A stretch of 64,000 nucleotides of DNA from Sphingomonas hankookensis. GTDB lineage: Bacteria; Pseudomonadota; Alphaproteobacteria; Sphingomonadales; Sphingomonadaceae. The notes below the pieces were generated by a model that was not told where the DNA came from, searched no databases, and saw only the letters and a list, made by a program, of their open reading frames with translations. The number at the start of each line of letters is the position of its first letter. Position 1 is the stretch's first letter. The position numbers were made by a program, and so were the translations under genes. Shown piece by piece: positions 18,051-27,499 of the stretch. The DNA is taken from assembly GCF_028551275.1 (NCBI RefSeq), contig NZ_CP117025.1, forward strand, positions 1,049,501 through 1,113,500, given 5' to 3'.

Positions 18051-18501
18051 GGGGGCGGGGCAGCGGTTGGGGCCGTCGCTTAGGTTCCCGGCGGATCGCC
18101 TCAGACGTTCGGACAGGATGGATCAGCGTGCGGCAGCCACGATGACGCCCTTACGCGCCTGATGGGACTTAGACCGGTCACCCCACCGTCACCCCGGACT
18201 TGATCCGGGGTCCCGCTTCTTCTTCTCCGGTCGACGGAAGGCGAGCCCCCGGCTCAAGGTCGGGCTGCCGGGCAGGCGGATGTCGCGCCATCAGCCATTT
18301 CGAAATCTTACGAAAGAACGGCCGGTCGACCGGAAATCAACCGAACCACGCCCCCACATCCGGGGCGCGGCTAACTACGATGCCCGTACCGCGCCTATCG
18401 ACCAGCATCAGCATCTACGAACAGCCGACCCGCAAAACGGCCCGCTTCGATCACCACTTACGGAAAGCTCGCTCCGGCAACGCCCGAAACGCCGTCCCGC
18501 C
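18051..18501. other. Intergenic region without recognisable gene
   Basis: This stretch lies between two convergent genes. It contains one family-A palindromic repeat (18188-18266) and a perfect 12-base palindrome CCGGTCGACCGG near 18324. I see no open frame with coding character, no RNA gene and no clear terminator. It is the place where the expected ligase and helicase partners of the exonuclease would be, but no remnant is readable. Confidence 0.6.
18188..18266. repeat. Palindromic repeat, family A (one arm degraded)
   Basis: The left unit starts with GTCACCCCGGACTTGATCC and continues to the CCCGCTTCTTCTTCT linker. The right partner is degraded. It is the same family as 39535-39619, 46028-46109 and the arms around the GIY-YIG gene. 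Confidence 0.75.
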
Positions 18502-19221
18502 TCAGAACCGGAACGCCGTCCCCACATAGATCGCCTGCCCCTCGCGGCGATCCGGCGACACGCGCAGCATCCGCTCGCGGTCGGTGCGGCTGCGCATGCC
18601 CGCGGTCACGTCGAGGTTGCGGGTCAGCTTCAACGATCCGCCGCCATCGAGCGAATAGCCCGAGGTGTCGGTGATCATCTTCGGCTGGTCGGTCAGCGCA
18701 TGGTCGACCGTCAGCGGCGCGCGCGTGCCGAACTTGCGCGCCGAATAGCCCATGCCGACGGGATCGCGGCTGCCCGGCTGGGTGCCGAGATCGAGTCGGG
18801 TCAGGTCGCCGATCGCGGCCAGCCGCTTGCCGCCGACCGATCCGCCCAGATTATAGGTGACGGGGTTCAGCGCCAGCGTCGGCGTGACGGCGGCGACACG
18901 GTCGGTCGGGCGTTCCGCCTGCATGGTCGCGCTGCGGACCGCGGCCTTGATCGCACGGCTGCCGATGACGGCGCCTTCGGACGGCGTGAACTGGAACCCG
19001 GTCGGGTTCAGCGCGGTGCGCGACAGCGCAGCGGCGAGTCGCGGGTCGGCCGAGGCCGGCGTGAACGAGCCGAAGCCCGCCAGCGGCATGCGGTCGAGAT
19101 CGAGCTTCTTGAGGACACGCGGCGCGCGCTGTTCCTGCGCGAACAAGGCAGGCGACGCACCAAGCCCGGCGGCGATCATCGCCCCCAGTCCAATGCCAGC
19201 CAAGATCCTGCCACCCGTCAT
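18502..19221 (-). CDS. Secreted, probably outer-membrane protein of unknown function
   Basis: This 239-residue protein has a long signal peptide (hydrophobic stretch near residues 7-28, cleavage near LFAQ). The mature part is rich in short beta-prone segments. It ends in IYVGTAFRF, with the aromatic last residue usual for outer-membrane barrels. ATG 19221 with GAGG seven bases upstream is preferred over the GTG four codons earlier. No enzyme motif is seen. It may be a small barrel or barrel-like surface protein. Neighbours give no functional hint. Confidence 0.65.
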   Translation of the reverse strand: MTGGRILAGIGLGAMIAAGLGASPALFAQEQRAPRVLKKLDLDRMPLAGFGSFTPASADPRLAAALSRTALNPTGFQFTPSEGAVIGSRAIKAAVRSATMQAERPTDRVAAVTPTLALNPVTYNLGGSVGGKRLAAIGDLTRLDLGTQPGSRDPVGMGYSARKFGTRAPLTVDHALTDQPKMITDTSGYSLDGGGSLKLTRNLDVTAGMRSRTDRERMLRVSPDRREGQAIYVGTAFRF

Positions 19222-19406
19222 GTCAAACCTCACTCCCCGCTAATCGCGATATCATGATTCGGTTTCCCGTATCCACCGCCTCCGGTCGCTTTCCCGGCTA
19301 GTGTTGCATCGAACACACATATTTGTCCGACCAAAGCGGTGGCGGGCCGGAACGGGGCGTCGGCGGGCCGATTGCGCACCCTTGCCGGTGCGGATCACCA
19401 ACCCGC

Positions 19407-19434
19407 TTGCCGCGTCCGCGCCACCTCCTATAGA
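19407..19434 (+). promoter_or_regulatory. Candidate housekeeping promoter for the lipoprotein-leuS operon
   Basis: TTGCCG and TATAGA are separated by 16 bases, ending 45 bp before ATG 19479. It is the best sigma-70-type match in the 250-bp gap. Confidence 0.42.
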
Positions 19435-19478
19435 AGCGGGCCGAACTGCCATATTGGCCTGTAGTCAAGGAACCGCCG

Positions 19479-19913
19479 ATGAACCGCCCGCTGCTGATCG
19501 CGTTGCTGGCAACGCTTGCCCTGCCGATGGCCGCGTGCAGTGGCGGCAAGGGCCGCGTCGCGGGCGACCTTGCCGCATCGAAGGTCACGACGATCGGCGT
19601 GAACAGCTATCTGTGGCGCGCTAGCCTCGACACGCTGTCGTTCATGCCGATGGCGCAGACCGACTCGAACGGCGGCGTCATCGTCACCGATTGGTACGTC
19701 AATCCGGCGGTGCCGACCGAACGCACGAAGGTGACGGTCACGATCCTCGACCAGGACCTGCGTGCCGACGCGCTGCGCGTGGCGCAGATCCGCCAGGTGA
19801 ACCAGGGCGGCCAGTGGGTCGAGGCGCCGGTGACGGCCGCCACGGTGCAGAAGCTGGAAGATATCATCCTGACCCGTGCGCGCGACCTGCGCCGCGGGGC
19901 CATCACGGGCTGA
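19479..19913 (+). CDS. DUF3576 lipoprotein
   Basis: This 144-residue protein has a lipoprotein signal (hydrophobic core, lipobox MAAC, Cys20). The body carries the DUF3576 hallmarks [18 protein letters not shown] and VTDWY. The family is widespread in alphaproteobacteria and of unknown function. It is regularly placed directly upstream of leuS and lptE, as here (11 bp to leuS). The context suggests an envelope role in the outer-membrane assembly neighbourhood. It begins the likely operon lipoprotein-leuS-lptE-holA. Confidence 0.87.
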   Translation: MNRPLLIALLATLALPMAACSGGKGRVAGDLAASKVTTIGVNSYLWRASLDTLSFMPMAQTDSNGGVIVTDWYVNPAVPTERTKVTVTILDQDLRADALRVAQIRQVNQGGQWVEAPVTAATVQKLEDIILTRARDLRRGAITG

Positions 19914-19923
19914 TCCGACGACC

Positions 19924-22419
19924 ATGACTCCGCGTTTTTCGCCGGCCGAGGCCGATGCCCGCTGGCAGGCGGCATGGGATTCGGCGCAAACTTTCGTCGC
20001 CGACGACCACTCGCCCAAGCCCAAACGCTATGTGCTGGAGATGTTCCCGTACCCCTCGGGACGCATCCATATGGGGCACGTTCGCAACTATACGATGGGC
20101 GACGTGCTGGCGCGCTTCCTGCGGATGACCGGCCATGAGGTCCTGCACCCGATGGGGTGGGACGCGTTCGGCATGCCCGCCGAAAATGCGGCGATGGAAA
20201 AGAAGGTCCATCCCGGTGAGTGGACCTATGCCAATATCGCGGCGATGAAGGCGCAGCTGAAGCGGCTGGGCCTCGCCTTCGACTGGTTGCGTGAGTTCGC
20301 CACCTGCGATCCCGACTATTACGGCCACGAACAGGCGCTGTTCCTCGAACTGCTCAAGGGCGGGCTGGTCTATCGCAAGGAGTCGGCGGTCAACTGGGAC
20401 CCGGTCGACATGACCGTACTGGCCAACGAACAGGTGATTGATGGGCGCGGCTGGCGCTCGGGCGCGCTGGTCGAGAAGCGCAAGCTCAGCCAGTGGTTCC
20501 TGAAGATCACCGATTTCGCCGACGACCTGCTCGCCGGCCTCGGCACGCTCGATCAATGGCCCGACAAGGTCCGGCTGATGCAGGAAAACTGGATCGGCAA
20601 GTCGGAAGGGCTGCAATTCTCCTTCGCGCCGGTCGCGCCGTTCGATCAGCGGATCGAGGTCTATTCGACCCGTCCCGACACGATCTTCGGCGCCAGCTTC
20701 GTCGCGATCGCCGCCGATCACCCGATCGCGCGGGCGCTGGCCGACGCCAAGCCGGACGCCGCCGCGTTCATCGAGCTGTGCAAGCAGGGTGGGACCACCG
20801 CGGCCGAGCTGGAAACCGCGGAAAAGCTGGGCTTCGACACCGGCTACCGGATGCAGCATCCGTTCGCTGCGGGCGTCGAACTGCCGGTCTATATCGCGAA
20901 TTTCGTGCTGATGGACTACGGCACCGGCGCGGTGATGGGCGTGCCGGCGCATGACCAGCGCGACCTCGACTTCGCGCGCAAATATGGCCTCGACGTCCGT
21001 CGCGTCGTGGCTGACGGCGACCTGACCGATCCGGTATTCGATGGCAGCGAAGCCTATACCGGCCCCGGCCGCCTCGTGAACTCCGACTTCCTGAACGACA
21101 TGGACGTCGCCGCTGCCAAGCGCGCGGTGATCGACCGCGCCGAAGCCGGCGGTTGGGGCAAGGGCACGACCGTGTGGCGCCTGCGCGACTGGGGGGTGAG
21201 CCGCCAGCGTTACTGGGGCACGCCGATCCCGATCGTGCATTGCGGCGCATGCGGCGTGGTGCCGGTTCCGACCGACCAACTGCCGGTCAAGCTGCCCGAG
21301 GACGTGTCGTTCGACATCCCCGGCAACCCGCTCGACCGCCATCCGACCTGGAAGCATGTCGATTGTCCGTCGTGCGGTGCACCGGCGCGGCGGGAGACCG
21401 ACACGCTCGACACCTTCGTCGATTCGTCCTGGTATTTCATCCGCTTCGCCAGCCAGCCCGACGACAAGCCGTTCGATCGGGCGGTCGCCGAAAGCTGGCT
21501 GCCGGTCGACCAGTATATCGGCGGGGTCGAGCATGCGATCCTCCACCTGCTCTACGCACGCTTCTGGACCCGCGCGCTCAACCATGTCGGGCTGATCGAC
21601 CTGAAGGAGCCGTTCGCCGGCCTGTTCACGCAGGGCATGGTGACGCACGAGACGTACAAGTCGGCGGACGGCCGCTGGCTTGCGCCGTCCGAAGTGACCG
21701 ACGGTATCGAAACCGCGACCGGTGATGCGATCACCATCGGCCGCGTCGAAAAAATGTCGAAGTCGAAGAAGAATACGGTCGATCCCGAACCGATTCTCGA
21801 TCGCTACGGCGCCGATGCCGCGCGCTGGTTCATGCTGTCCGACAGCCCGCCCGAACGCGACCTGCCGTGGAGCGAAGCGGGGATCGAAGGCGCCGAACGC
21901 TTCGTCAAGCGCGTGTGGAAGCTGGTCGCGAATCACACGGCCGGCGGCACCAGCCCGGAGGCGCTGACCCGCGCTGTCCATCGCACGATCGCCGGCGTCG
22001 CGGACGACATCACTGCGCTCCAGTTCAACAAGGCGGTGGCGAAACTCTATACGCTGCTGGGCGAGGCGGAGAAGGCGAAGGGCATGTCGGACGCTGACAT
22101 GGACGCGCTGCTGCTGCTGGTCAGCCCGATGATCCCGCATCTGGCGGAAGAGGCCTGGTCGCAGCTTGGCCGCCCCGGGCTGATCGCCGATGCCGCCTGG
22201 CCGCTGGTCGATGCGGCGATGCTGGTCGAGGCGGAATCGACCATCGCGGTGCAGGTCAACGGCAAGCTGCGCGACACCATCGTGCTGGCCAAGGGTGCGC
22301 CCAAGGAAGACGCCGAGGCCGCTGCCCTTGCGAGCGAGAAGATCGTCCGCGCGCTGGAGGGCAAGGCGCCGCGCAAGGTCATCGTCGTGCCCGACCGTCT
22401 CGTGAACATCGTCGCATGA
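19924..22419 (+). CDS. leuS: Leucyl-tRNA synthetase
   Basis: It charges tRNA-Leu with leucine. The 831-residue class I enzyme has the HIGH-type motif HMGH (49-52), the CP1 editing domain with [13 protein letters not shown], a zinc-like CPSCGAP segment, and the KMSKS loop (610-614). Its length is close to bacterial LeuRS. The start ATG 19924 follows the lipoprotein stop by 10 bp, and its stop overlaps the lptE start (ATGA). A tRNA-Leu gene lies 1.6 kb downstream. Confidence 0.98.
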   Translation: MTPRFSPAEADARWQAAWDSAQTFVADDHSPKPKRYVLEMFPYPSGRIHMGHVRNYTMGDVLARFLRMTGHEVLHPMGWDAFGMPAENAAMEKKVHPGEWTYANIAAMKAQLKRLGLAFDWLREFATCDPDYYGHEQALFLELLKGGLVYRKESAVNWDPVDMTVLANEQVIDGRGWRSGALVEKRKLSQWFLKITDFADDLLAGLGTLDQWPDKVRLMQENWIGKSEGLQFSFAPVAPFDQRIEVYSTRPDTIFGASFVAIAADHPIARALADAKPDAAAFIELCKQGGTTAAELETAEKLGFDTGYRMQHPFAAGVELPVYIANFVLMDYGTGAVMGVPAHDQRDLDFARKYGLDVRRVVADGDLTDPVFDGSEAYTGPGRLVNSDFLNDMDVAAAKRAVIDRAEAGGWGKGTTVWRLRDWGVSRQRYWGTPIPIVHCGACGVVPVPTDQLPVKLPEDVSFDIPGNPLDRHPTWKHVDCPSCGAPARRETDTLDTFVDSSWYFIRFASQPDDKPFDRAVAESWLPVDQYIGGVEHAILHLLYARFWTRALNHVGLIDLKEPFAGLFTQGMVTHETYKSADGRWLAPSEVTDGIETATGDAITIGRVEKMSKSKKNTVDPEPILDRYGADAARWFMLSDSPPERDLPWSEAGIEGAERFVKRVWKLVANHTAGGTSPEALTRAVHRTIAGVADDITALQFNKAVAKLYTLLGEAEKAKGMSDADMDALLLLVSPMIPHLAEEAWSQLGRPGLIADAAWPLVDAAMLVEAESTIAVQVNGKLRDTIVLAKGAPKEDAEAAALASEKIVRALEGKAPRKVIVVPDRLVNIVA

Positions 22420-22901
22420 TCCGCGCCGCCGTCCTCGCTGCCGCGTTCCTATTGGGTGGCTGCGGCCTGCGCCCGCTCTATGCCGGGGGCGAGGGCGGGG
22501 TGGTGCGCCAGACGCTATCAGGCGTCGAGGTCGCGCCGATCGCCGGGCAGAATGGCTGGCTGGTCGCCAATGCGCTGCGCGACCGGCTGCGCGCCGAAGG
22601 GCCGGCGCGCTACCGGCTGGAGATCAAGCTGGACGATGACATCACCGGTCTGGGCGTGCGGCGCGACGATTCGATCACGCGCGAACGGCGGACGCTGCGC
22701 GCGCGCTATCAGCTGATCGACCTGTCGAACGGCGCTGTGACGCTCGACGCGACGGCGGGGTCGGATGCCGGGATCGACGTGGTGCGGTCCGAATATGCGA
22801 CCATCACGGCGGAACGCTCGGCGCTCGAACGGCTGTCGGTGATCGTCGCGGACCAGATCGTGACGCGGATCGCGCTGAACCTGCCCAAGAACGGCTCGTG
22901 A
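22416..22901 (+). CDS. lptE: LPS-assembly lipoprotein LptE
   Basis: It is the outer-membrane lipoprotein that plugs and stabilises the LptD barrel in the LPS transport complex. The 161-residue protein has a lipobox LGGC (Cys16) followed by GLRPLYAG, the typical LptE N-terminus. The alpha/beta fold includes the conserved YRLEIKL strand and the alternating RYQLIDL. Its start overlaps the leuS stop, and its own stop overlaps the holA GTG start. The leuS-lptE-holA order is the widely conserved one, which strengthens the call. Confidence 0.9.
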   Translation: MIRAAVLAAAFLLGGCGLRPLYAGGEGGVVRQTLSGVEVAPIAGQNGWLVANALRDRLRAEGPARYRLEIKLDDDITGLGVRRDDSITRERRTLRARYQLIDLSNGAVTLDATAGSDAGIDVVRSEYATITAERSALERLSVIVADQIVTRIALNLPKNGS

Positions 22902-23902
22902 AACTCCGGCCCGAGCAGGTCGCGGCCAAGCTCGACCGGCCCGGCCCCGATATCCGGCTCTACCTGTTCCACGGTCCCGACACGGCCGGCGCGCTGGCGC
23001 TGGCCGCGCGACTGGCGAAGGGCGTGGGCGAAGGGGCCGAGCGGGTCGATATGGACGGCGCGATGCTGAAAGGGCGCCCCGGCCTGCTCGCCGACGAATC
23101 CGCGTCGATGTCTCTGTTCGGCGATGCCCGCTTTATCCGCGTGACCGGCATGGGCGAGGAATCGGTCGAGGCGGTGACGCTGCTGCTCGCCGCCGAACGT
23201 GCCGGCAATCCGGTCGCCGCCATCGCGCCGACGATCAAGGGCACGTCGAAACTGGTGAAGCTGGTCACCGCGTCGCTCAACGCGGTTGCCGTCGCCTGCT
23301 ACGTGCCCGATGCGGCGCAGGCGGCGAAGCTGGCGGTGGCGATGGCGCGCGACCATGGGTTGCGCCTGCTGGGTGACGTGCCCGACCGGCTGGCGGCGGT
23401 GACGGCGGGCGACCGCGCGGTGCTGGCCAGCGAGATCGAGAAGCTGGCACTCTATCTCGACGCGTCGCCCGAACGGCCGCGCGATGCCGATGGTGAGGCG
23501 TTCGACGCGATCGGCGCGTCGATCGCCGATGCGGAGATGAACGGCATCGTCAGCGCGATGATCGCGGGCGATGCAGCCGCGGCCGCGCTGCCCGAAATGC
23601 CCGGCGGACCGATCCCGCTGTTGCGCGGCGTCGCCCGGCGGCTGTTGTCGCTCGCCGAAATGCGCGCCGAAATCGATGACGGCGAAAGCGTCGACCGCGT
23701 GATGGAGCGCCACCGCGTGTTCTTCAAGGAACAGGCCGCCACCGCGCAGGCGCTGCGCCGCTGGGACGCGCCGCGCCTCGCCCGCGCTCTGGAACGGGTG
23801 CGCGATGCGGAGCGTGCGGCGCTGTCGGGCAGCGGGCTGGGCGAAGTGATGACCGCTGCCGAAGCGATCGCCATCGCCCGCGCGGCGGCGCGTGGGCGAT
23901 AA
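22898..23902 (+). CDS. holA: DNA polymerase III subunit delta
   Basis: Delta subunit of the clamp loader; it opens the beta clamp. The 334-residue protein shows LYLFHGPDTAGALALA at the nucleotide-fold position (degenerate, as usual for delta), FGDARFIRVTGM (the beta-interacting region) and a helical C-terminal collar domain. The start is GTG at 22898 inside the lptE stop (GTGA). Gene order after leuS and lptE supports the assignment. It is followed by the tRNA-Leu gene. Confidence 0.9.
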   Translation: MKLRPEQVAAKLDRPGPDIRLYLFHGPDTAGALALAARLAKGVGEGAERVDMDGAMLKGRPGLLADESASMSLFGDARFIRVTGMGEESVEAVTLLLAAERAGNPVAAIAPTIKGTSKLVKLVTASLNAVAVACYVPDAAQAAKLAVAMARDHGLRLLGDVPDRLAAVTAGDRAVLASEIEKLALYLDASPERPRDADGEAFDAIGASIADAEMNGIVSAMIAGDAAAAALPEMPGGPIPLLRGVARRLLSLAEMRAEIDDGESVDRVMERHRVFFKEQAATAQALRRWDAPRLARALERVRDAERAALSGSGLGEVMTAAEAIAIARAAARGR

Positions 23903-23915
23903 TGCATAAAAGCAT

Positions 23916-23944
23916 TTGCACGACCGCAAACGCGCTGCTAGGGG
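23916..23944 (+). promoter_or_regulatory. Candidate tRNA-Leu promoter
   Basis: TTGCAC and TAGGGG are separated by 17 bases and lie about 44 bp upstream of the tRNA. The -10 of the TAGGGG type looks like that of other alphaproteobacterial stable-RNA promoters. A tiny AATGC/GCATT stem-loop after the holA stop overlaps its left edge. Confidence 0.42.
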
Positions 23945-23987
23945 CACGCTCCTGCCAGCCAAGGGGGCGACCCCAAGGTGTTCACGT

Positions 23988-24074
23988 GCGGTCGTGGCGG
24001 AACTGGTAGACGCGCAACGTTGAGGTCGTTGTGGCCGAAAGGCCGTGGAAGTTCGAGTCTTCTCGACCGCACCA
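23988..24074 (+). tRNA. tRNA-Leu (anticodon GAG)
   Basis: An 87-base class II tRNA. The acceptor strands GCGGTCG and CGACCGC pair fully. The anticodon stem CAACG/CGTTG encloses the loop TTGAGGT with GAG at 24022-24024. A long variable arm (GTGGCCGAAAGGCCGT) is present, GTTCGAGTC forms the T-loop, and the CCA end is encoded. It reads CUC and CUU codons. Confidence 0.97.
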
Positions 24075-24077
24075 TTT

Positions 24078-24099
24078 CCCGTTCCGTGATCGGAACGGG
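24078..24099. terminator. Hairpin terminator between tRNA-Leu and the J-like gene
   Basis: A perfect 9-bp stem, CCCGTTCCG/CGGAACGGG, has a TGAT loop and begins four bases after the tRNA. There is no strong U-tract. It sits between convergent transcripts and could act both ways. Confidence 0.55.
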
Positions 24100-24120
24100 G
24101 CTATCTTGAAATCGGTATCT

Positions 24121-25647
24121 TTACTGCAACTGGGTTTGCTGCTGTTTCACCACCAACGGCTGCAGATTGCGTAGCAATTCCATCCCCATGCCGTTCTGTG
24201 CCGCAAGGCCCGCCTCGCGCAGCGCGATCTCCAGCGTACAGCGCGCGGCCATATCCTTGTCGTCGCGCAACACCTCCCGAACCCGGGACACCGGCCATCC
24301 GGTCCGCTTCGCGACATCGTCGATGATCGCACCGGGTACGGTGAACCGCTGTTCGCCATTCGGCGACGGATAGTTGTTGGTATGCAGGATCACCTCGCGC
24401 AGCAGCGCGCGCTGTTCCTCGCGCAGCGGTTCGGGCAGCGGGGCGGGGTCGACCGCGACAGTGGCGGACGGGCAGGCGGCGGGCGACCGCTGTTGCAGGA
24501 TGCGCATCGCGGCGAGGTCGAACCGGGTGAGCCGCACCAGCAGGTCGTCGGGCAGCTGGCTCATGCCCGCTCGCAACCGCTTGTCGGTCAGCTTGCCGAT
24601 GATCGCGCTGTTGGTGACCGGCTCGCCACTGCCACCTTCCGCCGGTTTGGCGTTGGCGACTTCGAAAACGATATCGACCGCCAGACCGGGATTGATCTTC
24701 TGCAACTCGGCCAGGTCCCTGCCGGTCAAGGTCTGCGCGATATAGTTTGCATCCGGCTCACGGGAGGGCTGCGACCACCAACTCATGCCGATCCGCGCCG
24801 CGACGACGATCAGGATCAGCGCGATCCACACCCGCAGCGAAATGCGCGGATTGTCCTTCGGCGGCGTGCGGCACTGGGCGACCCTGTCCGGGTCCAGCCA
24901 CTGTTCGGCGGCGGGATAGCGTTCGCGAATGACCTGCAGCAGTTCGCCCGTCCGTGGATCGTGATTGAACCATTTGAACGACGCGTCCCGCTCACCCGAC
25001 AGGCGTTGCCAGGCTTTGTGGAACCGATGGTCGGGCTGCGACACCAGATGCGCGAATCGCGTCGCGCCGATCCGTTCGACGATGGCGTGCGCTTCTGCCG
25101 ACAGGGCGTAGTCGTTCCGCCGCTCGATCCAGCCGAACACCGCCGCCGCCGGTTCGAGCAGCGGGTCGGAGCGCGGGATGCTGGCCGCCAGCGTTTCCGC
25201 GAACCAGCGTTCGGCACCCGTCGCGAAATCCAGGTTTTCAAGCCGCGGATCGGCCAGCAGTGCGCAGCCGTGACGGTCGATTTCCGCCAGTTCCTCTGCG
25301 GTGGGTGCCGCATCGTGGCCGGGGAAGAGCAAGGCCTCGAGCGCGTGGAAATGCGCGTTCATCGCCTCGGCCAGTGCGTCGACTTCCGCCTCCGGCTCTT
25401 GCTCCAGCGTGAACTCGGTCATGGGGGCGAGCGGAGCGTCGGGGAGATCGACGGCCGCTATGTCCATGTCCGCCACTGGGTCGGCCACCTGTGCCAGCGC
25501 AGCGTCGCGAGCGTCGCGCAGTGCCTCGAACGCGTCGGGGTCGGCATCGACGTCCATCGCCTTCAGCCGCGCGGCATAGGCGCGGCGGATTGCGCCGCGA
25601 TCGCTGGTCGGATCGCAGTCGAGCGTGGCCCAGATGCCGCGCCTCAC
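24121..25647 (-). CDS. Membrane-anchored J-domain-like co-chaperone (DjlB/DjlC-like, HPD lost)
   Basis: This 508-residue partner protein follows an HscC-like Hsp70. Residues 4-50 look like a J domain (IWATLDCDPTSD, then AIRRAYAARLKAMD and DPDAFEALRDARDAAL). The HPD tripeptide that triggers Hsp70 ATPase is absent: the position reads MDVDAD. One membrane helix (about 270-289) is followed by a 220-residue C-terminal domain, presumably periplasmic. E. coli HscC likewise works with the membrane J proteins DjlB and DjlC. The start is GTG 25647, inside the hsp70 stop (GTGA). The domain match is partial. Confidence 0.72.
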   Translation of the reverse strand: MRRGIWATLDCDPTSDRGAIRRAYAARLKAMDVDADPDAFEALRDARDAALAQVADPVADMDIAAVDLPDAPLAPMTEFTLEQEPEAEVDALAEAMNAHFHALEALLFPGHDAAPTAEELAEIDRHGCALLADPRLENLDFATGAERWFAETLAASIPRSDPLLEPAAAVFGWIERRNDYALSAEAHAIVERIGATRFAHLVSQPDHRFHKAWQRLSGERDASFKWFNHDPRTGELLQVIRERYPAAEQWLDPDRVAQCRTPPKDNPRISLRVWIALILIVVAARIGMSWWSQPSREPDANYIAQTLTGRDLAELQKINPGLAVDIVFEVANAKPAEGGSGEPVTNSAIIGKLTDKRLRAGMSQLPDDLLVRLTRFDLAAMRILQQRSPAACPSATVAVDPAPLPEPLREEQRALLREVILHTNNYPSPNGEQRFTVPGAIIDDVAKRTGWPVSRVREVLRDDKDMAARCTLEIALREAGLAAQNGMGMELLRNLQPLVVKQQQTQLQ

Positions 25648-27350
25648 AAGAACCGCTCGCCTTCGATCTGGTCGAGCGCCGCGCCGAACGCCGCCCGCGC
25701 CTGTGCGATCATCCGTTCGTCCTGTGTCGCCAGCGTGCTTTCGAACTGGCCGAGCATATGGCCGATCGCCGCGCGGGTATCGCCCAGAAACGCCTCATAG
25801 GCGCGCCGGGCACGCGCCAGCAGCGCGGCGTTGACCGCATCGTCGCGCGGATGGACCTTGAGCGCCGCCAGCGCCGCGCGGCGCTTTTCCAGCTCGACGG
25901 GATCGGGCGCGTCCTCGTCGTCGACGATCACCAGATTGCGGGTCATGCCCGTTTCCGGCACCGCAATATCGACCTCCAGCAGCCCCGAACTGTCATAGCT
26001 GAAGCGGCATTCGATCGAAACGGTGCCGGCGGCGCGGGGCGGCACAGGGACGGTGACCTCGCCCAGCTTGACGTTGCCCGACACCTCGCGCGCTTCGCCC
26101 TGATAGATGCCGAAGTTCACCTTGCGCTGCTGGTCGACGACGGTCGAAAAGCTCGACACGCGGCTGATCGGCACCGCCGAATTGCGTTCGATGATCGGCG
26201 AGAACAATCCGTTGCGAAAGCCGCCGCGCCCGTCCGGCTCGCTGGTGTCGACGCCCAGCGTGAACGGACAGACATCGGTCAGGCGGATTTCGTCCAGCCC
26301 GGCATCGCGCGCCAGCAGCCCGGCCTGCACCGCCGCACCCATCGCGACGGCATGGTCGGGATGCACCGTGGCCGCGGGAAAGCGGCCGAACATCCGGGTG
26401 ACGGCCCGGCGCACGACCGGCATCCGCGTGGCGCCGCCGACCAGCACCACCTCCGACAAGGTGGCGGCGACGATGCCGCTGTCGCGCAGCGAGCGCAGCA
26501 CCGGTTCGCGAATCCGCGCCAGCAGCCCGGCGGCATGCTCCTCGAACGCAGCGGCGGTGACCGGGGCGGTCAGCGCCGTGTCGTCCACCGTTACCGTCAG
26601 TTCCGCCTCGTCCGCTTCGCTGAGCGCCCGCCGGCACCGCTCCGCCGCCTGCGCCAGCAGCGCCGCCGAACGGTCGGGCGGCAGCTTGCCCAGCACGCCA
26701 TCGGGGTCGAGCACCGGGCGGGCGAGATCGATCAGGCAGTCGTTGAAATCGTCGCCGCCCAGCCGGTTGTCGCCGGCCGATGCCCGCACCTCGATCACCC
26801 CGTCGAACATCTCGACGATGGATACGTCGAACGTGCCCCCGCCCAGGTCGAAGACGAGGAACGGTTCGCGGTCGCCGCGGTCGGCAATGCCATAGGCGAG
26901 CGCGGCGGCGGTCGGTTCGTTGATCAGGCGTTTGATCGGCAGCCCGGCCAGATCGCCGGCGCGCCGTGTCGCCTTGCGCTGGCGATCGTTGAAGTAGGCG
27001 GGTACGGTCACGACCGCGCCGGTCACCGTTTCGCCGGTGAACGCCTCGGCATCGCGCTTCAGGCTGGCGAGGACCAGTGCCGACAGTGCCTCCGAATCGA
27101 AGTCGCGCTTCGCCAGCCGTGCGGTTTCACGGGTACCGATTCGGCGCTTGAAACTGGTGACGGTCCGGTCGGGATGCGTCGCCATCCGGTCGCGCGCGGC
27201 GCGCCCGACCAGTACGGCATCGTCGTCGCCGATGCTGACCGCCGACGGCGTCAGAAACTCGCCCAGCGCATTGGGAACCATCACGGGCTGGTCGCCCTGC
27301 CACACGGCACAGGCGCTGTTGGTGGTGCCAAGGTCGATGCCGACGATCAT
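25644..27350 (-). CDS. hscC: HscC-like Hsp70 chaperone
   Basis: This 568-residue Hsp70 lacks the longer C-terminal lid of DnaK, so its size agrees with HscC (about 556). It begins MIVGIDLGTTNSACAVW. It then shows phosphate-binding LGGGTFDVSI, the INEPTAAALAYG segment and VVLVGGATRMP (adenosine motif). The substrate-binding domain is introduced by LTDVCPFTLGVDTS, where DnaK has LLDVTPLSLGIET, again as in HscC. GAGGCGGGAC precedes ATG 27350. It is co-transcribed with the J-like protein, and divergent from a TonB receptor gene. Confidence 0.87.
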   Translation of the reverse strand: MIVGIDLGTTNSACAVWQGDQPVMVPNALGEFLTPSAVSIGDDDAVLVGRAARDRMATHPDRTVTSFKRRIGTRETARLAKRDFDSEALSALVLASLKRDAEAFTGETVTGAVVTVPAYFNDRQRKATRRAGDLAGLPIKRLINEPTAAALAYGIADRGDREPFLVFDLGGGTFDVSIVEMFDGVIEVRASAGDNRLGGDDFNDCLIDLARPVLDPDGVLGKLPPDRSAALLAQAAERCRRALSEADEAELTVTVDDTALTAPVTAAAFEEHAAGLLARIREPVLRSLRDSGIVAATLSEVVLVGGATRMPVVRRAVTRMFGRFPAATVHPDHAVAMGAAVQAGLLARDAGLDEIRLTDVCPFTLGVDTSEPDGRGGFRNGLFSPIIERNSAVPISRVSSFSTVVDQQRKVNFGIYQGEAREVSGNVKLGEVTVPVPPRAAGTVSIECRFSYDSSGLLEVDIAVPETGMTRNLVIVDDEDAPDPVELEKRRAALAALKVHPRDDAVNAALLARARRAYEAFLGDTRAAIGHMLGQFESTLATQDERMIAQARAAFGAALDQIEGERFL

Positions 27351-27481
27351 GTCCCGCCTCTTGTCGTTTCGCGATCGATGTAACGTGTGGTGTGCCGGTG
27401 GCAACGCCCGATGGGAATCGCGGCGTTAACCAACTGGTATCCTCCTGTCCCGTAAGGATTCATGCTGAGGACGATGGGTCC

Positions 27482-27490
27482 GGGGGGGGG
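27482..27490 (+). repeat. Poly-G tract (G9) in the 5' leader of a TonB receptor gene
   Basis: Nine consecutive G lie 10-18 bases before ATG 27500, in the ribosome-binding region. No separate Shine-Dalgarno is visible, so the tract itself may serve as one. Slippage at such tracts can alter expression. Confidence 0.7.
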
Positions 27491-27499
27491 ACACGTAAA

